This document shows, piece by piece, positions 10,402 through 25,400 of a stretch of DNA of 64,000 bases. Below the pieces are notes generated by a model. The model saw only the letters and a program-made list of their open reading frames with translations, was not told the DNA's origin and searched no databases. Each line of letters opens with the position of its first letter. Position 1 is the stretch's first letter. The stretch comes from Manis javanica (lineage: Eukaryota > Chordata > Mammalia > Pholidota > Manidae), in the NCBI RefSeq assembly GCF_040802235.1, contig NC_133167.1:17290501-17354500 (forward strand), in the 5' to 3' direction. Made by a program: the position numbers and the translations under genes.

Positions 10402-13400
10402 CTACATCAGAAACAAACAAACCAACCGGGGAGACCAACAAATAAACTCACATTTGGGGGACAGGGAAGAGCTCCTTTCTTAGACATAAGTAGACAGTAT
10501 CCTGGGAAACTATGGCTCTGTTGAGTTACTTTGAAAAGGCATTAAAATTCTTTAAAGCTTATATTAGGTATGGGCTCAGAGATCTCCAGGATGTGCAGCC
10601 TGCAAACATTTTCAGAATGATGCCCCAATGTAGAAATTCATGGCAAAACAAAACGGAATAAAATGGTGCAACTGTTTACTTTAGTTCAAACTGCTTTGTG
10701 ATTTTACTATAAATATTGTCAATATACTGTTAGAAATATATGAGTTATAGTAAATGGAACATTTCTAAAATCAGTGTGTTAACAGGGAATATGATCTGAC
10801 TCATAGTATGACATTAAATTCCAAACTAATTAAATTTATCTTTCCAAAAACTCAGTTTTATAGTTAAAATCCTTAATAAAAGATGAGCAATAAAAACAAA
10901 ACTATGACTATCAAACTTTTAAATGTTTTGTTTTCTTTAAAAGATGACCAGCAGAATGTCAAATCTGAAAACCTCAAAAAGGTAAATGTTAACTATTTAC
11001 AAAGCTGTTTTAAACCAAGTCATAGCTTTTGTATCCGGACCTGTTTTCTTTGCACAAGTGGAATTTTCAATAAACATATTTTCAAATTTTGGTGAAAACA
11101 GGAACCACTGAAGGACAGAACAAAATGATCTGAGAAAAAACTAAGGCTTGAATAACCTCAGTGGCAAGAGGCTGAGTTCACATTACATCAAGTTACCTCC
11201 ATTCCTGGGAACACAGAAATTATACCATTATGTGGTTTAGCAGAATCTGAGCAAGTGGCTTTCAGTATGAATTATGGATTTAAAAAGCAAAAGGCCAAAC
11301 ATTTCTAAAATGCACTGCATCTACAATATATGATTTCCAACGGAAGAAACATTATGAACATCGGGAGATAAAATAATTAGCTCAAGGACTTTACAGGAAT
11401 CAGGGAAAGAACTGGAAATATAATTCAAGAAGAGCCCCCTGGGCTGTGTTCCTTTCTGAAGAGATCTTTGAAAATTAACTTTTTTGACCACTTGGAGTGG
11501 CAGCAGAAAGCTCAAACCACAGGAGCAATTTATCACAAGGTTGCCTGGGATCTGTCTGGACTGTCTGGAATGTTGGAGCAGGGTACGGAATTACAAGGGG
11601 GAGATAAAATTCTGATGGATTTTTAAATTAAGCATTTGAAATTTTAAAAGGAATTAATCAAGTTCTGTATCAAACAAACTAAGTGCAGTTACGTCACTTC
11701 TATATCTAAAGATTCACCACAGTATTTCCCCATAGTTCTACAAATCCTGTAAATGTTTACCTGGGATTATCCGAGAGTCGAAGGTAACATCTCACTACAT
11801 GCTTCAGCAGACGGGCGGAAGGCTCTTTGGATAGCTGTAGGACCATCTTACCCTGTTTCCCCCCAAAATGGGGTGGGGTAGGAAAAGAACCCACAAAATA
11901 TAAAATAATTCTAGTTGGCATGAGAGATCAGATATTGCAAGAATCATACACAAGGGTCCAGGATTGTCATTTCTAGTTGAAAGACTGAAACCACTCAGTG
12001 TCAACTGCAAAGGGACTAAGCTGCATGATCAGAGGTGGTTGCAAAGGTGGCAGATAAAAAGAACTCACCAAGATCATGGCAACATGGGAGAAACGCTCAT
12101 ATGTCTGACAGATATAAGCCAAGCCAGTGTCATCTAAGAGGATCTTTTGGAGGATGAATGTGGCAACCTGGAAAACCAAATTAAAAGCATTCCTCAGACT
12201 TCTCTTCTAACTATCTAATCATCTCCCAGAAATAACCACAAATCAGAAAATTAAGCAGAGGTCTTTACATTATACACTACTTACTTGAAAAGATACAGAG
12301 TACAAAAAATTAAGAAATATTACCCTACTGAACACTTACTCTGTAAGTTTATAATAAGTATTACTACACTGGATACTTACTTTGTGCCAGACTTTTCCCC
12401 AAAGGCATAACATGCCTTGTCTTATTTTCATATTAAACCTGTAAGGTAGGTACCATTGCTAGTCTCATTTTACATAAATGGATAGGTTCTGGGTAATGTT
12501 CAGATTCTTAAAAACATAGAGACTTTCTCAGTTATTGAACACCTACTGTGTGCCAGTTATAACTGTTTATCAATAACTTGTCAGGTTAAGGTCCCAAGGG
12601 ACAAAGCTACCAAGCTGCAGAGTTGAGATCCAAACCTAGTTTGAACACAAAGCCTCTTCTTTTTTCCATGGGCCAAGGTGATTTTAGAGATTCAGTTATG
12701 CATCATTGCTTCCAAATGAGGTAGGTAAGGATTTCCCTATTCTTAAAAAGATCTTTAAGATATAAGATTTTTAAGCATCCCTTTGAAAACTGTCCTGAAA
12801 GTACAAAAGAATATCCTCAACTTAAGCTCACTCTTACATAGAAGAAATTTTAAAAATACTAATTTAAGTCAAACAATTATTATAATGGTTCTCTTCCTTG
12901 GCTGTTCATCAGAACTAACTGTGGAAATGTTTTTTTTACTATTTTACTGGGGTAAAATACTGTGGCTGGCTAAGTAATAGCCCCAAAGCTTTCCAGGTCC
13001 TAATCACCAAACCTGTACACGCTGGGTGACATGGCAAAAGAGAGTTTGCAGATGTTACTAAGTTAAGGACCTTGGCAGGGTCGTGGTGGTGGTATGATAT
13101 TAATCATCCTGGATTATCCAGATGGGCCCTAAATGTAATCACGTGCATCCTTATAAAACTGTGGTAGAGGCAAATTTGATCACAGAGGAGACATGACAAA
13201 AGGAGAGAGACTTGGCAGGTGAGTGGCTGTGAGGTCAAGGGGTGTCCCACGCTACCATTACGTCTCCACTCTGGCCCTGGGTCTGCGGGCAGGAGCCCCT
13301 CCAGCCCTTGATCCCATTGCCCTGAGACAGTGCGGAGTGGCTGGATCGCTGCGAGGATTATTTTACACTGAACTGATCGAGTACTTTGAAAATGACTTCA

Positions 13401-16400
13401 AAGCTCCCCTTGGTGTCCTTCATACTAGCTGCATTAATACCTTTTATTACATTTTCTCTCGAACCTGAGCAGGAAAAGGTTCTTCTGGTTTCATTTGATG
13501 GATTCTGTTGGGATTACTTTTAGAGTTCCAACACCCCATTTTCATTATGTTATGAAATACAGTGTTCGTGTGAAGCAAGTTACTAACATTTTCATTACAA
13601 AGACCTACCCTAACCATTATACTTTGGTAACTGGCCTCTATGCAAACTGGCCAATGACATGTTTGATCCTATTCTGAACAAATCTTTCTCCTTGGATAAC
13701 ATGAATATTTACAATTCTGAGTTTTGGGAAGAAGCAACACCAATATGGATCACAAATCAGAGGGCAGGACATACTAGTGCGGCAGCCATGTGGCCCGAAC
13801 AGATGTAGAAATACATAAGAGCTTTCCTACTCACTACATGCCTTACAATGAGTCCATTTCATTTGAAGAAAGAGTTGCCTAAATCATTGAATGGTTTACA
13901 TCAGAGGAGCCCATAAATCTTGGTCTTCTCTATTGGGAAGAGCCTGACGACACAGGCCACAGTTTGGGGCCTGACAGCCCACTCATAGGGCCTGTCATTG
14001 CAGATGCTGAGAAGTAGTTAGGGTATCTCATACAGATGCTGAAGAAGGCAACGGTGTGGGACTGTCTGAACCTAGTCATCACAAGAGACCATGGAATGAG
14101 CCAGTGTTCTGAGGGAAGGGTGATAGAACTAGATCAGTACCTGGATAAAGACCACTATAGCCTCATAGACCAGTCTCCAGTAGCAGCTATCCTGCCAAAG
14201 GAAGGGAAGTTTGATGAAGTATATGAAGCACTAGCTCATGCGCATCCTACTCTTACTGTTTACAAAAAAGAAGAGATTCTGGAACAATGGCATTATAAAT
14301 ACAACAGGAGAGTTCAGCCAATCATAGCAGTGGCTGACAAAGGATGGCACATTGTGCAGAGTAAGTCAGATGGCTTTCTGTTAGGCAACAATGGTTATGA
14401 TAACGCATTAACAGAAATGCACCCAATCTTTTTAGCCCATAGGCCTGTCTTCAAAAAGAATTTCACCAAAGAAGCCATGAACTCCACCGATCTGTACCCA
14501 CTGCTCTGCCACCTCCTCAGTATCACTGCCATGCCACACAATGGATCATTCAGGAATGTTCAGGATCTGCTCAGTTCAACAACTCCAAGAGGAATTCCTT
14601 ACCTGCAGAGCACTACACTCCTCCATGGCGGCGTCAAATCAAGAGAGTATGAACAAAAGGAGTCATATGCTTATTTCACAGGGGTCTCTCTTGGTAGCAT
14701 TTTAGTTATTGTATTTTTTATAATCCTCATTAAGCATTTAATTCGCAGTCAGATCCCTGCCTTACCAGATATGCAGGCTGAAGTAGTTCAACCATTGTTG
14801 CAAGCCTAATGCTTTCTTGAGTGGAGATTGTATAATTATGTCAGTATTTAGAGGTTTCAGATTCTAGGAAACCGGTTTCTGACGTTTGCACATACCATTA
14901 GGCAGTTGCATACATACACAGGCACAGTAACACACACACACGGGTGGACCAAAATACACATATTTGCAGAGGATTAACTATGTGGAAATATGTTTGTGTT
15001 GTTCTTTCTAGTTTAGGGTAGATAAGTTCCTGTCATATTTGGACTTGGCACATATAATGTACATATTTGGCAATTAGCACCACTTAAAGTATCTTACATA
15101 TTGCAGTTTAAATTACGCTTCTGGTAGGTACTTTTATGCACTTTATTGACGGTTATGTCTTATAACTTGGTTGAAAAAGATGACCTTCTGTATCCATGTC
15201 ACAGAATCCTTGCTACCTATTCTTCGAACGGAATGAAATTTTTAATAATTCCTAAATAATGTAGAAGTCTATCTCAAATTGGGAGAGTAAGAAGAAAGAA
15301 CTGTTGAAAATCAAATATGACATCCTTTGAACATTGAATTTCAGAGAGATGCTTTCCCGACAGAATGATACATCTGGCATTCCTTGTCAGGTTTCTTTTT
15401 AAAGGTCATGTCTTTTCATTTTTTTTTTTCAAAAAAAGATTGTAATACAGATGAATTCTAACCATGTTTTTTCTTTCATAAAATTCATTATTGCTACTTC
15501 CTGATAAGTTATTTTACTCTGATTTTTGTAATAATGAAGACATCATGAATATACATTTCTTTCCTATGTAGTCTAGCACTGGTATGAACAGAAGAGACTG
15601 GGCACCATCTCAGCAGTGTTTTCTCTTGTATAATATAGTTTCTTTGAAAACTAAATTGCTGTTGCATTAAAAATCAAATTAGATTAAAAAAAAAAGGAGA
15701 GACTTGAACTTGAAGGAGGGAATATGAGCTAAGGAATTAAATTCCAGGAAGGCGGGAGACACAAAGGAAAAGGACTTTCTCCATGGCCTCCAGAAAGAAC
15801 ACTGCCCTGCTGACAACCCTCACTTTAGCTTAGTGAAGCTGACTTACGATTTCTGACTTCCAAAACTTTAAGAGAATTTGTGTTGTTTTCAGTGACCATG
15901 CGTATGGCAATTTGTTATGGCAGTAATAGAAAACTAATACAAACAAACATGTAATAAAACACACAAAGTGCACAGAGTGTACTAAGTGTTATTTTGATGA
16001 GTTTTTACCTATGGACACATTTATGAACACACCAGATTAAAATACAGAGCATTTTCAGCACCCTAGAAGATTCTCTTGTGCCTTTTCCCAGTCAATATCC
16101 TTTCCTAAGAGGTAACCATTTTTCTGACTTATTACCACTGGCTGGCTTTGCCTGGTCTTGAATTTTTTTCACATAAGTGGAACTACACAGTATAAATTCA
16201 TATGTTTGGATTCTTTTGTTTAATATAATGCCTATGAGGATCAGCTATGCTGAATGTATCATCAGTTCATTCTTTTTAAATTACTGTGTAGTTTGTTTAT
16301 TACTATCCTACAATTTATCCTTTAAGAATGAATCAGCTATAAACATTCTTGGTCATGCTTTGATGTACATTTAAGTTCATTTCTCTTGGGTATGGACCTA

Positions 16401-19400
16401 GGAGTGGGACTGCTAGCTCACAGGGTAGGCTTATGTTTATAGTGGATACTGCTGAACAGCTTTGCCAAAGAATTCCACTATACACTTGCCTAGGGGGAAT
16501 TTCTGAAAAAACCCAAATGTTTAGACTTTATCACTCTTTGAATGATTTAGGAGATCTGAGATGGGACCCGGACATCTGTATTTTTAAAATACTTCACAGG
16601 TGATCATGCAACAGCCCTGACTGAGACCCTCTGATTTATTGGGTGCCTACTATGACAAGGTGTTAAAGTAAGTATTGCATATAAAAGTAAACATGATAAG
16701 GTCCCTATTTCCATGGAAAAAAGGAAGAAAGACAAAGCAGGAACTGACCATTAATCATATAAGGCAGGATATGAGAAGTATTCTAGGTGAAGTAGAAAGG
16801 CCAATCAGAATGAATTAATTAATGGGTAAGAAATGCAAATAGGGGAGAGATCATTAGGATGTGGGTTCCTAGAAGAGGAATAGAGGTCACAAAAGAAGAA
16901 ATGAGTCTTTTTCTGCCCCAGTCGAAAGAAGCCAACTTAAAAATGCTTTTATAGGCAACAACTAACAAGAGATGCCAGGATACAGTTTTACACATTCCAA
17001 TCATGTCCCAGAAAGCCACTGAAATTAACAGAAAGAACTAAAATTGGAGAAGAAATTAGAGAAAAAAGCATGCACTTAGGCCTACACTTATCCTTTGTGT
17101 CAAAGTAGAAAACTGAGAAGTATAAATACCTCCCTAACACACATCCCCCAGACTAGGTAGAAAGTATTCAGAGGTAAATTACTTGACTCAAAAGCCGACA
17201 AATTTAGTTCATACCACCTCTTTCCATCCGTTAGTTTTAAACAACAGCAATCTTGGGTAGAACTGCTCCAACATGTTACTTCTGCAGACACATACCCCAA
17301 GACACAGTAACAAGTAACAATTATCGACATTTTCAAAGAAATTGAAGAAAACATGGACCTTACAACACATTTAAAGAAAATTCAAAAAAGAGCTGAAAAG
17401 ACATGAGAAGGAGAGGGTAAGACACTAGGAAAAATATGAATATAAAACCGAACAGCTACACATATACACAAAATATTTCTGGAAGGATGCAAGAAAGTGG
17501 TAACTAATATTGATTACCACTAGGAAGAAGAACTCAGAGGCTTAGGTAGGAGACTTCCATTTATTTGTATGCCTATTATACTATTTGAATTTTTTACCTT
17601 ATGTATTATATTCAAAATAAATTTTAAATCATATCTGCTTACATCTAACTCAGCAATAAATAAATTGAATTAAAAATTAATGTGACTGAGCACACTTTAG
17701 AAGCAAAGGCTGGATATTGCTAAGAATATCCAGCAACATAGAAAAGCAGCCTTAAGAAAAATTACATATGAAATTAAAAAAACTGAAAGTGATTAGAGGG
17801 AAAAAAAGATAAGAGGGATGAAAGATAGACAATATAGCATAACTGATGTTGCTCAACTGAGAAGCCAGAACAAATTAAAGAGAAAATTATAAAAACAAAT
17901 AAAAAAGAGACACAATATGCTCTTCCAGAAAAAAATCTGATGCGACACTAACAAGTAAACTTAAAAATAATAAAAGACTTAATGATATCCACACAGGAAA
18001 GGCAAGTTCACCAACAAAATGAAAAAATTAGGCTGGCCTAAGATTTTTCTGCATTATTCAACAGCAGAAGATACAGAGCATTATCAACAGAGTTGAAATG
18101 AGATTTCTATACCCAGTCATAACATTCATGGTTGAAGTGCTAAGTAAATAAGCAAAAACTCAAATATATATATATATACACTTGAATTTGCACAAAAAAT
18201 GTTTGGAATAATATACCTGTGGAGGGTAAAGTAGGTTCAGAGAAAAGAGAAAGTTAGTGCTTAACTTTTATCCTTAATGAAGGGTCTGGGTTTCTTAATA
18301 ATCATTAACAATTTTTATTCAAATGAGATACAATGTTTTAAAAGTTTCAAAAAGAGTGGAGGCAGAAAATGATCCCAGAACCATAAAGAAATAACACAAG
18401 AGCCACCACAATGTAAGAACCCTAGTACGTTAAAAGTACATACTGTTTTAGAAAGTTCACTTCCAGATTCCATAATGCGCAAACACAAAGGGATAATTTC
18501 TGTTGTCAATAAGAAGTTGATTACTTCCTGCTCATCTGTTTTCACGAGAGCTCCTAAAAGAAAATAGAGACAACATTATTTCAGAGTCAGGGTTTCCAGC
18601 TGAATTAACTTTGTAGTCCTCATCCAATTCGTTTTTGGAGTTAACGTCTGAGGTTTGTACGTCGGAAATTCAGATTCATACCCACGTTTAAAGAAAAAAA
18701 GGGAAGAAAAGCACAGGCTGACTTATCAGTCAGCACTAAGTTCAGGTACCAAATTTGGACCATTATGTAGCTAGCAGCAGTTTGGCCATCTAAATCATTT
18801 TTCTACTGCACTTGGTATAACAGTATCAAAGCATATTCTCAGTCAGTAAAGAAATGGTGTCACTTTGACTCCTACTTCACAATGGGCATAAACAAACATT
18901 ACTTCCTGGTTATTTAATAGCCACTATTTCCTCTAAGAGCACAAACATTTAGGATATACCAAAACAAGAAGAAACACAGAAACACACACCCTCCTCCCAC
19001 CCCCTCAGACTTCACACCTGGTTCCACAACCAGTTTACCTAAGTTTGGTTAAAGTTACCTTCCCTTTGTAGGCTTGTTTCTTCCTTTCTAAAATAAGAGT
19101 TGGAACAGATAATTTCTAAAATTCATGCCAATTCTATTATTCTGCTGGGTTTTAAACTGACACCTCTACCAGGTAGGTGACAGACACAGTTAAGTGGTAT
19201 CTTCTCCATCCTGTATACAGGGAATCGGGGCCCCATTAAACAAATGATTATTCTCTGAGCTGCCCAATGCATCACTAGCTTTTAGATGAAAGGCCTTATT
19301 TAATTGGACCTGTAACAACCAAATTTAACCACTTTAGGAGAGAATAAGGAATATCACTTGCTTTAATCAAAACTGGCAATTTACCAATGCTATATCTCTA

Positions 19401-22400
19401 AACCCCACAGCAAACAGCAAATACCATAATTTATTAGCATGGCTTACAGCAGATGTCAAGTAATTATTTCATTTATATTTTACATGTAAGTCTAAAATCC
19501 ACTGAGTTAATTTTTTGTATAGAATACAAGGTATGGATCGTGGTTTACTGTTAACATATGGATATCCAATTGTTTTAGCACCATTTATTGAATCCTTTCT
19601 ACACTAAATTGCCTTTGCTCCTTTGTGAAATATCAATTGACCATATTTGTGTGGGTCTATATCTGGACTCCCCACGATGCTCACTCATTTAGAAGCCTAT
19701 CTTTTCTCTAATGTAACACTCTTGATTACTGTAGTTTTCCAGTTAGTCTGAAAATCAGGTAGTATATGTCTCCCAATTTTTGTCTTTTTAAAAAAATGCC
19801 TGGCTATTCCAGATCATTTGCCTTTCCACATACATTTTAGGATCAGCTTGTCATTACTATAAAAAAAATACTGCCGGGATTTTGCTGGAATTGTTCTAAC
19901 TCTACAGATAGTTTGGGAAGAAATGACACCTCACCAATATTGAATCACTGATATATCAATCAACAGACATGGTACACCTCTATAGTTATGTCTTTTTTTA
20001 TTTCTTGCATCATTGTTTTATGGTTTTTAGTTACAGATATTGCACATATCTTGATATTTACACCGTTTTTCACATGTTTGGGTACTATTATAAGTAGTAG
20101 GTTTTTAAAATTTCAATTTCTAATTATTTATTGCTAGCACATAAGTCTGTATGCTGACCTTATATCCTGACACCTTGCTAATAACTTCATTAATTATAGT
20201 TTTTAAAAATAGATTTTTCAGTATTCTTTCTTACATAATCATGTTGTCTGTGAAGTCTTATTTTTTTTCTTTCTAATTTGTATGCCCTTTATTTTTTTCT
20301 CTTGCCTTACTGCAACAGCTAGGATACCCAGGATGACAGTGAATAGGGTTTTGAGAACCCACATTCTTGCCTTCTTCTCAATCTTAGGGGGCTGACATTC
20401 AGTTTTTCACATTAACTATAATCTTAATGATAGGTTTTTGATTTTTGGTTTTTGAACTTTATCATGCTGAAAAAGTTCCTTTCTATTCCTACTTCGCTGG
20501 TATTTTCCTCATGGACACTGAATTCTGTCAAAGGCTATTTTTTTTTTTTAAGCTACAGAAATGATCATATGATGTTTCTTCCTTGGTCTCTTGATATGGT
20601 CAATCATACTGATTTCTGAAAACTGAACCAGCATGCATTCCTGGGATAAACCCCACTTGGTCATGATGATACTTTTTATATACTGTTATATTTGTTAGCA
20701 TTTTGTTGAAAATTTCTGCATTTATGTTGATAAGGGGATAGGCCTACAGTTTTCTTACAATACCCTTTTCTGGTTTTTATTATCAGAGTAATGTTAGTCT
20801 CATCAAAAACTGAGAAGCCTTCTATGTTCTGGAAAAGTTTTGTAGAATTGATTCTACTTCTTTAAATTTTTGGTAGAATTCACCAGTGAAACCTTCTAGC
20901 CCTGGAGTGTTCAATATTAGAAGGTTTTTAACTACAAAAGCAATGTATTTAATAGATGTAAGACTATTCAGCTTTGGCAGACTGTTTCTTCCAAAGAATT
21001 TGTCTGTTTGATTAAAGTTGTCAAATTTATGGGCATATAGTTATTAGCAGTATTCCCTTGTTATCCTCTTAATATCTGTAATCTTATACTCCTTCATTCC
21101 TGATTATGTGTAAGTTGTGTCTTCTCTTTTTTCTTTATCTGTTGGTTAGAGGTTTCTCAATTTTACTGAAATTTTTCCAATAAGAAGTTGGGGGTGGGTG
21201 AAGTGGGTGAGGGTGGTCAAAAGGCACAAACTTCCAGTTATCAGTTAGTTATGGAGATAAACTGTACAGCATAGTGACTACAGTAACAGTATTATACTGT
21301 ATACTTGAAAGTTGCTAAGAAAGATCTTAAAAGTCCTCACCACAAGAGAAAACATTTTATAACTGTGTATAGTGATGGCTGTTTAAATTTATTGTGATCA
21401 CTGTGCAATATATACATACAGCACATCATATTGTACATCTAAAACTAATAAAATGTTATATGTCAATTATATTACAATTAAAAGAATACCAGCTTTTAGT
21501 TTCATTGACTTTATTACTTTTCTGTTCTCATTTTCATTGATGTCTGTTCTCTACTATTTCTTTCCTTCTGTTTGCTTTGTTCTAATTTGCTCTTTTTCTT
21601 AAGTAAAAGCTTAGGTCATTGATTAAAGATCTCTCCTTTCTAGTATAAACATTTAATGCTACAAATTTCCCTCTAAGCTCTGCTGTAGCTGCATCCTAAA
21701 CATTTGATATGTTGTTTTAGTTTTTATTTAGTTTCAAGTATTTTCAGTTTCTCTTATGTATCATTTCACTTACATTCAAGCTTGTCTGATAACCCTTGAA
21801 CTATAAGCAAAAAGTCTAGGCCCAAATATTTACCTTCTACTTGTTCTCTCAACTGACTTGTAGAAACTGAATTTCAGAAAACATATGCAAGGATGAACAA
21901 TTGGCTTAATGATGTCCAAGTATTTTTTTTTCACTCCCCACTGTTGACTTTATCTTAATATTTCATAAATACATCATCCAATGCAACAGTCAAAAAAACC
22001 GGATCCAATGTTTTGTTGCCCTTGTCTAGCTTGGATTAATACTTAGTCTATAGGCACAGACCTGATCATCTCCATTTGCCCTCTTACAGCACTAAATTAT
22101 GTTTTCTACCTTTATCTTGCATCTACCTACCACTTCAGCATTTCCTTAAATAATAATCATAATCATAATAAGGGAGAAATGTGGGATTCACATATAAATC
22201 AAGTATAAAAATCAAACGAATAATCATATCTGACTTGATTGTTTATAGTTCATGATGCGTGATCAAAACCGAAAGTTTCTGTGATATGACTGCCCTTGCA
22301 CTGTTCACCATGTAAGAACTTATTCACTATGTAAGAACTTGTTCACCATGTAAGAACTTGTTTGTTATGCTTCAGAAGATTGGAGACTGTTGAGAATTAG

Positions 22401-25400
22401 GCTTGGGGCTGATTAATGATTGTGCATTGAGTCCCCTATACAGAATTTTATTGTTGTTAACAACCATTTGAGCAATAAATATGAGAGATGCCCTCTCAAA
22501 AACAAACAAACAAAACCCCAATCCGAATTAAGGATGGTTGAATCCAAATTAAATCCTACATGAGAAATTTGTATACTTTAAAAGCAGAAAGGAATATATT
22601 GGGAAAAAATTTCTTATTAGAGTACCACCTGGGAGGAGATGTAAAAACAACATTCATTTGGAATATATGAGATAATGGTTGCTCCCTAAAGGTAGGCTAA
22701 AATGTCTAAGGAATATGTCTTAAAAATACCAAAATTTTAAATTATACTTCGTGATTCATGATTTATAGTCATAGGATGTGAACACAGGTTGAATATAAGA
22801 GTCATACCAAAGTTTGTAGAATCAATGCTTTTATCGTTTAGTCAGTACAAAAGCAAAAACTATGAGGAAAAGACATTGAAAAAGGGAAAGGTGATTTAAC
22901 AAAGAAACCTCCAATGTATCTGCTTTTCACAAATATAAGGATAGTTCTTTACTACCCATGAGTCTGAAATCTGAAATAACTGATATATTCTTTTCTTGAG
23001 TAAAAAATCACTCTAGATATATCTCCCATAGAAAATGTAGATGGAAACATTTAGCTTGAGCAAGCAAAAATTTACGTAGGTGAAATACAAAGAAACCCCT
23101 GGAGTTATGGGAGAACAGCTTAGAAATGAGAAAGATAAAAAACCAAACTCAAATTCTTATTCCTGTAATAATACTCTTTATTTATTGACTGAAGTTCTTG
23201 CTCTTTACTTTCCCTTTAATTCCAGTAATTAAGTTTCTACATATATGCTGAATTTGATCCCAAATGTTGGGCCTCATAACTTTATTAATAACACTCAGCT
23301 TGGTACTTGGTAAGAGCTATCATGTTCCTGATATTTGTTAGTTGAAAACAGACTCAACCACAAAGACAAAAACAGCTGGTGAACAAAAGCTATACAAGGC
23401 AAGACAAAACATCTAAATTAAAATCGCTATTATCAATAAGGATTTCAGGCTTGCAAAACAACCCTAATAACTTACCAATTACTCCAAGACTGGTTAGCCG
23501 AAGATATTCAAAGGGTCGTGTTTTGCTGACGGTGTGCAAAAAGGGATACAAAAAAAGTGGGATGTGTGCTGCAAGAAATGCTGACCTAGAAGAAAAAAAT
23601 TATCATATTCAGAGCCCTGAGTCAATTTCTAAGAATTTTACACTTTCAAATTTCCAGGCGGTTAATTCTGCAAAGTCTATAACATTGTTAGACAAAGGAA
23701 TCTTTAGGAAAGACTGTTACTGCTACTGGTCATTCGTCTAAATCAGTAGTTCTCAACTGGGGTGATTTTGCCCATCAAGGGATATGTGGCAATGTCTGGA
23801 TATATTTTTGGTCGTTACAAATGAGGGGGTGCTACTGGCATCCAGTAAGCAGAGGCCAGGGATGGTGCTAAACACCCTATAGTGTCCACAAATAGTCCCT
23901 TCCCCGTCCCACCACAAAGACTTACCCAGCTTGAAATGTCAAACAGTGTCAAGGTTAAAAAACCTCAGTCCATGCCAGTAGTTAAGAGAATACATGATTT
24001 TCCCTATAATCAGCACCAAGTATCTTAAAAACTGATAAAATATCCAACTGCAGATTTTTCAAAACAGGTTATAAAATGCAATTTAGTGCTAAGAGTTTCT
24101 CCTAGATGTTTTCCCTCATCTAATTCATGAATGAACAATAACACTCTCAGGTACAGTCAGATAAAACTTTATAAACCATGACAACAACAAAGCAACTATT
24201 AACAGGTTATCTGCTATGCTTAAACGCACACTTTTTTTTCTAGAGCATTTCAGATATACTAAGTATTCTAAAAACATTTTAATCTGTAGCTAATATGTCA
24301 GGCAATCAGTCTAGTTACTTAATATTATTTATAGTTACACCTTGCAGGAGAGCCAACACCCCAAATTTGTTACAAAGTACTCTTGCATTTTTCTTAAGTG
24401 CTTAAAAAAACCCTCTTAGTAATTCAGCAATGCTAACCACCATCGGAGCTTTTAGCAAATCATAATCACTGATCACAGATAACCATAACAAACGTAATGA
24501 AAAAATATTGTGCAAATTACCAAAATATGACACACAGACATGGAGCAAGGAAACACTGTTGGAAAAATGACACTAACAAACTTGACATAGGGTTGCCACA
24601 AACTTTTCATTTGTAAAAACGATTTTATTTGTGAAGTGTAATAAAATGAGGTACGCCTGTACTGTTACTACACTAAAATGTGTGAATTAAGGGACCAGAA
24701 CTTCCTCAGAAGAAAAAAAGGAAATGAGAATCCTAATGATACACACTCACATACATGCATCCCACTGCACATTCCTTCTCTTGTACAGAAAAAGTTTAAG
24801 ACCATATTCAATCAAACCTTATTCAAACTCATTCAAAGCACTTACCTGGTTTCTGGGTGTGATGCCACACATTGCAGTAATGCCAGAGCATTGCAAACTC
24901 TGTTAGACTGGTGTGCTGTCAAGGTGGGTGGGTTGATAGATGGATAAATATTTACAATTTCCTAAAATATGGAAACGAGCACCAGATGAACAAGGAATAA
25001 CTTATAAAATTCCTACTATATAAAGGCAGAAAACTTAAAAAACTTCACAAACCTCTTAATGCCACATATCCTGTAAGAACTGAACCATCAAAGAGGGAGC
25101 AGATACAAACAATGCTTCTATCCTTTCATCATAAACATACTTGACTATCAGACATTTCTAAATATGTCTCTAGAAATATATCTATGGCTGCAACTTCAGT
25201 TGTCATCTACACTTCCTCTTATATCCTGCAGCTGTTGAGGCTTTCACTTGATGGAATCTTGTATTTATAACCCCTCTTTTTTGTCAACACTCTGCTTAAG
25301 TTACAGTGATAAGACAGCTGGCCAGAAAACGTTAGTAAAAAAAACCCACAATAAATCATAAAGAAGTTTGAGTTTTGTTAGGTAGCAGCTGCAAAAAGGG

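Noticed and set aside
14036-14809. A functional 257-residue protein gene
   Set aside because: It is the C-terminal half of an ENPP5 retrocopy with upstream stops at 13521, 13880 and 14015. It lacks a signal peptide and the nucleophile-containing half.
18315-18443. Extension of CNOT9 exon 5 past the donor
   Set aside because: The residues after SELSKT do not match CNOT9, a canonical GTATGT donor is present, and the correct continuation is in exon 6 at 12,167.
22302-22365. Short tandem repeats resembling a CRISPR array
   Set aside because: The units abut without spacers, the genome is mammalian, and the same array recurs inside a dispersed retroposon.
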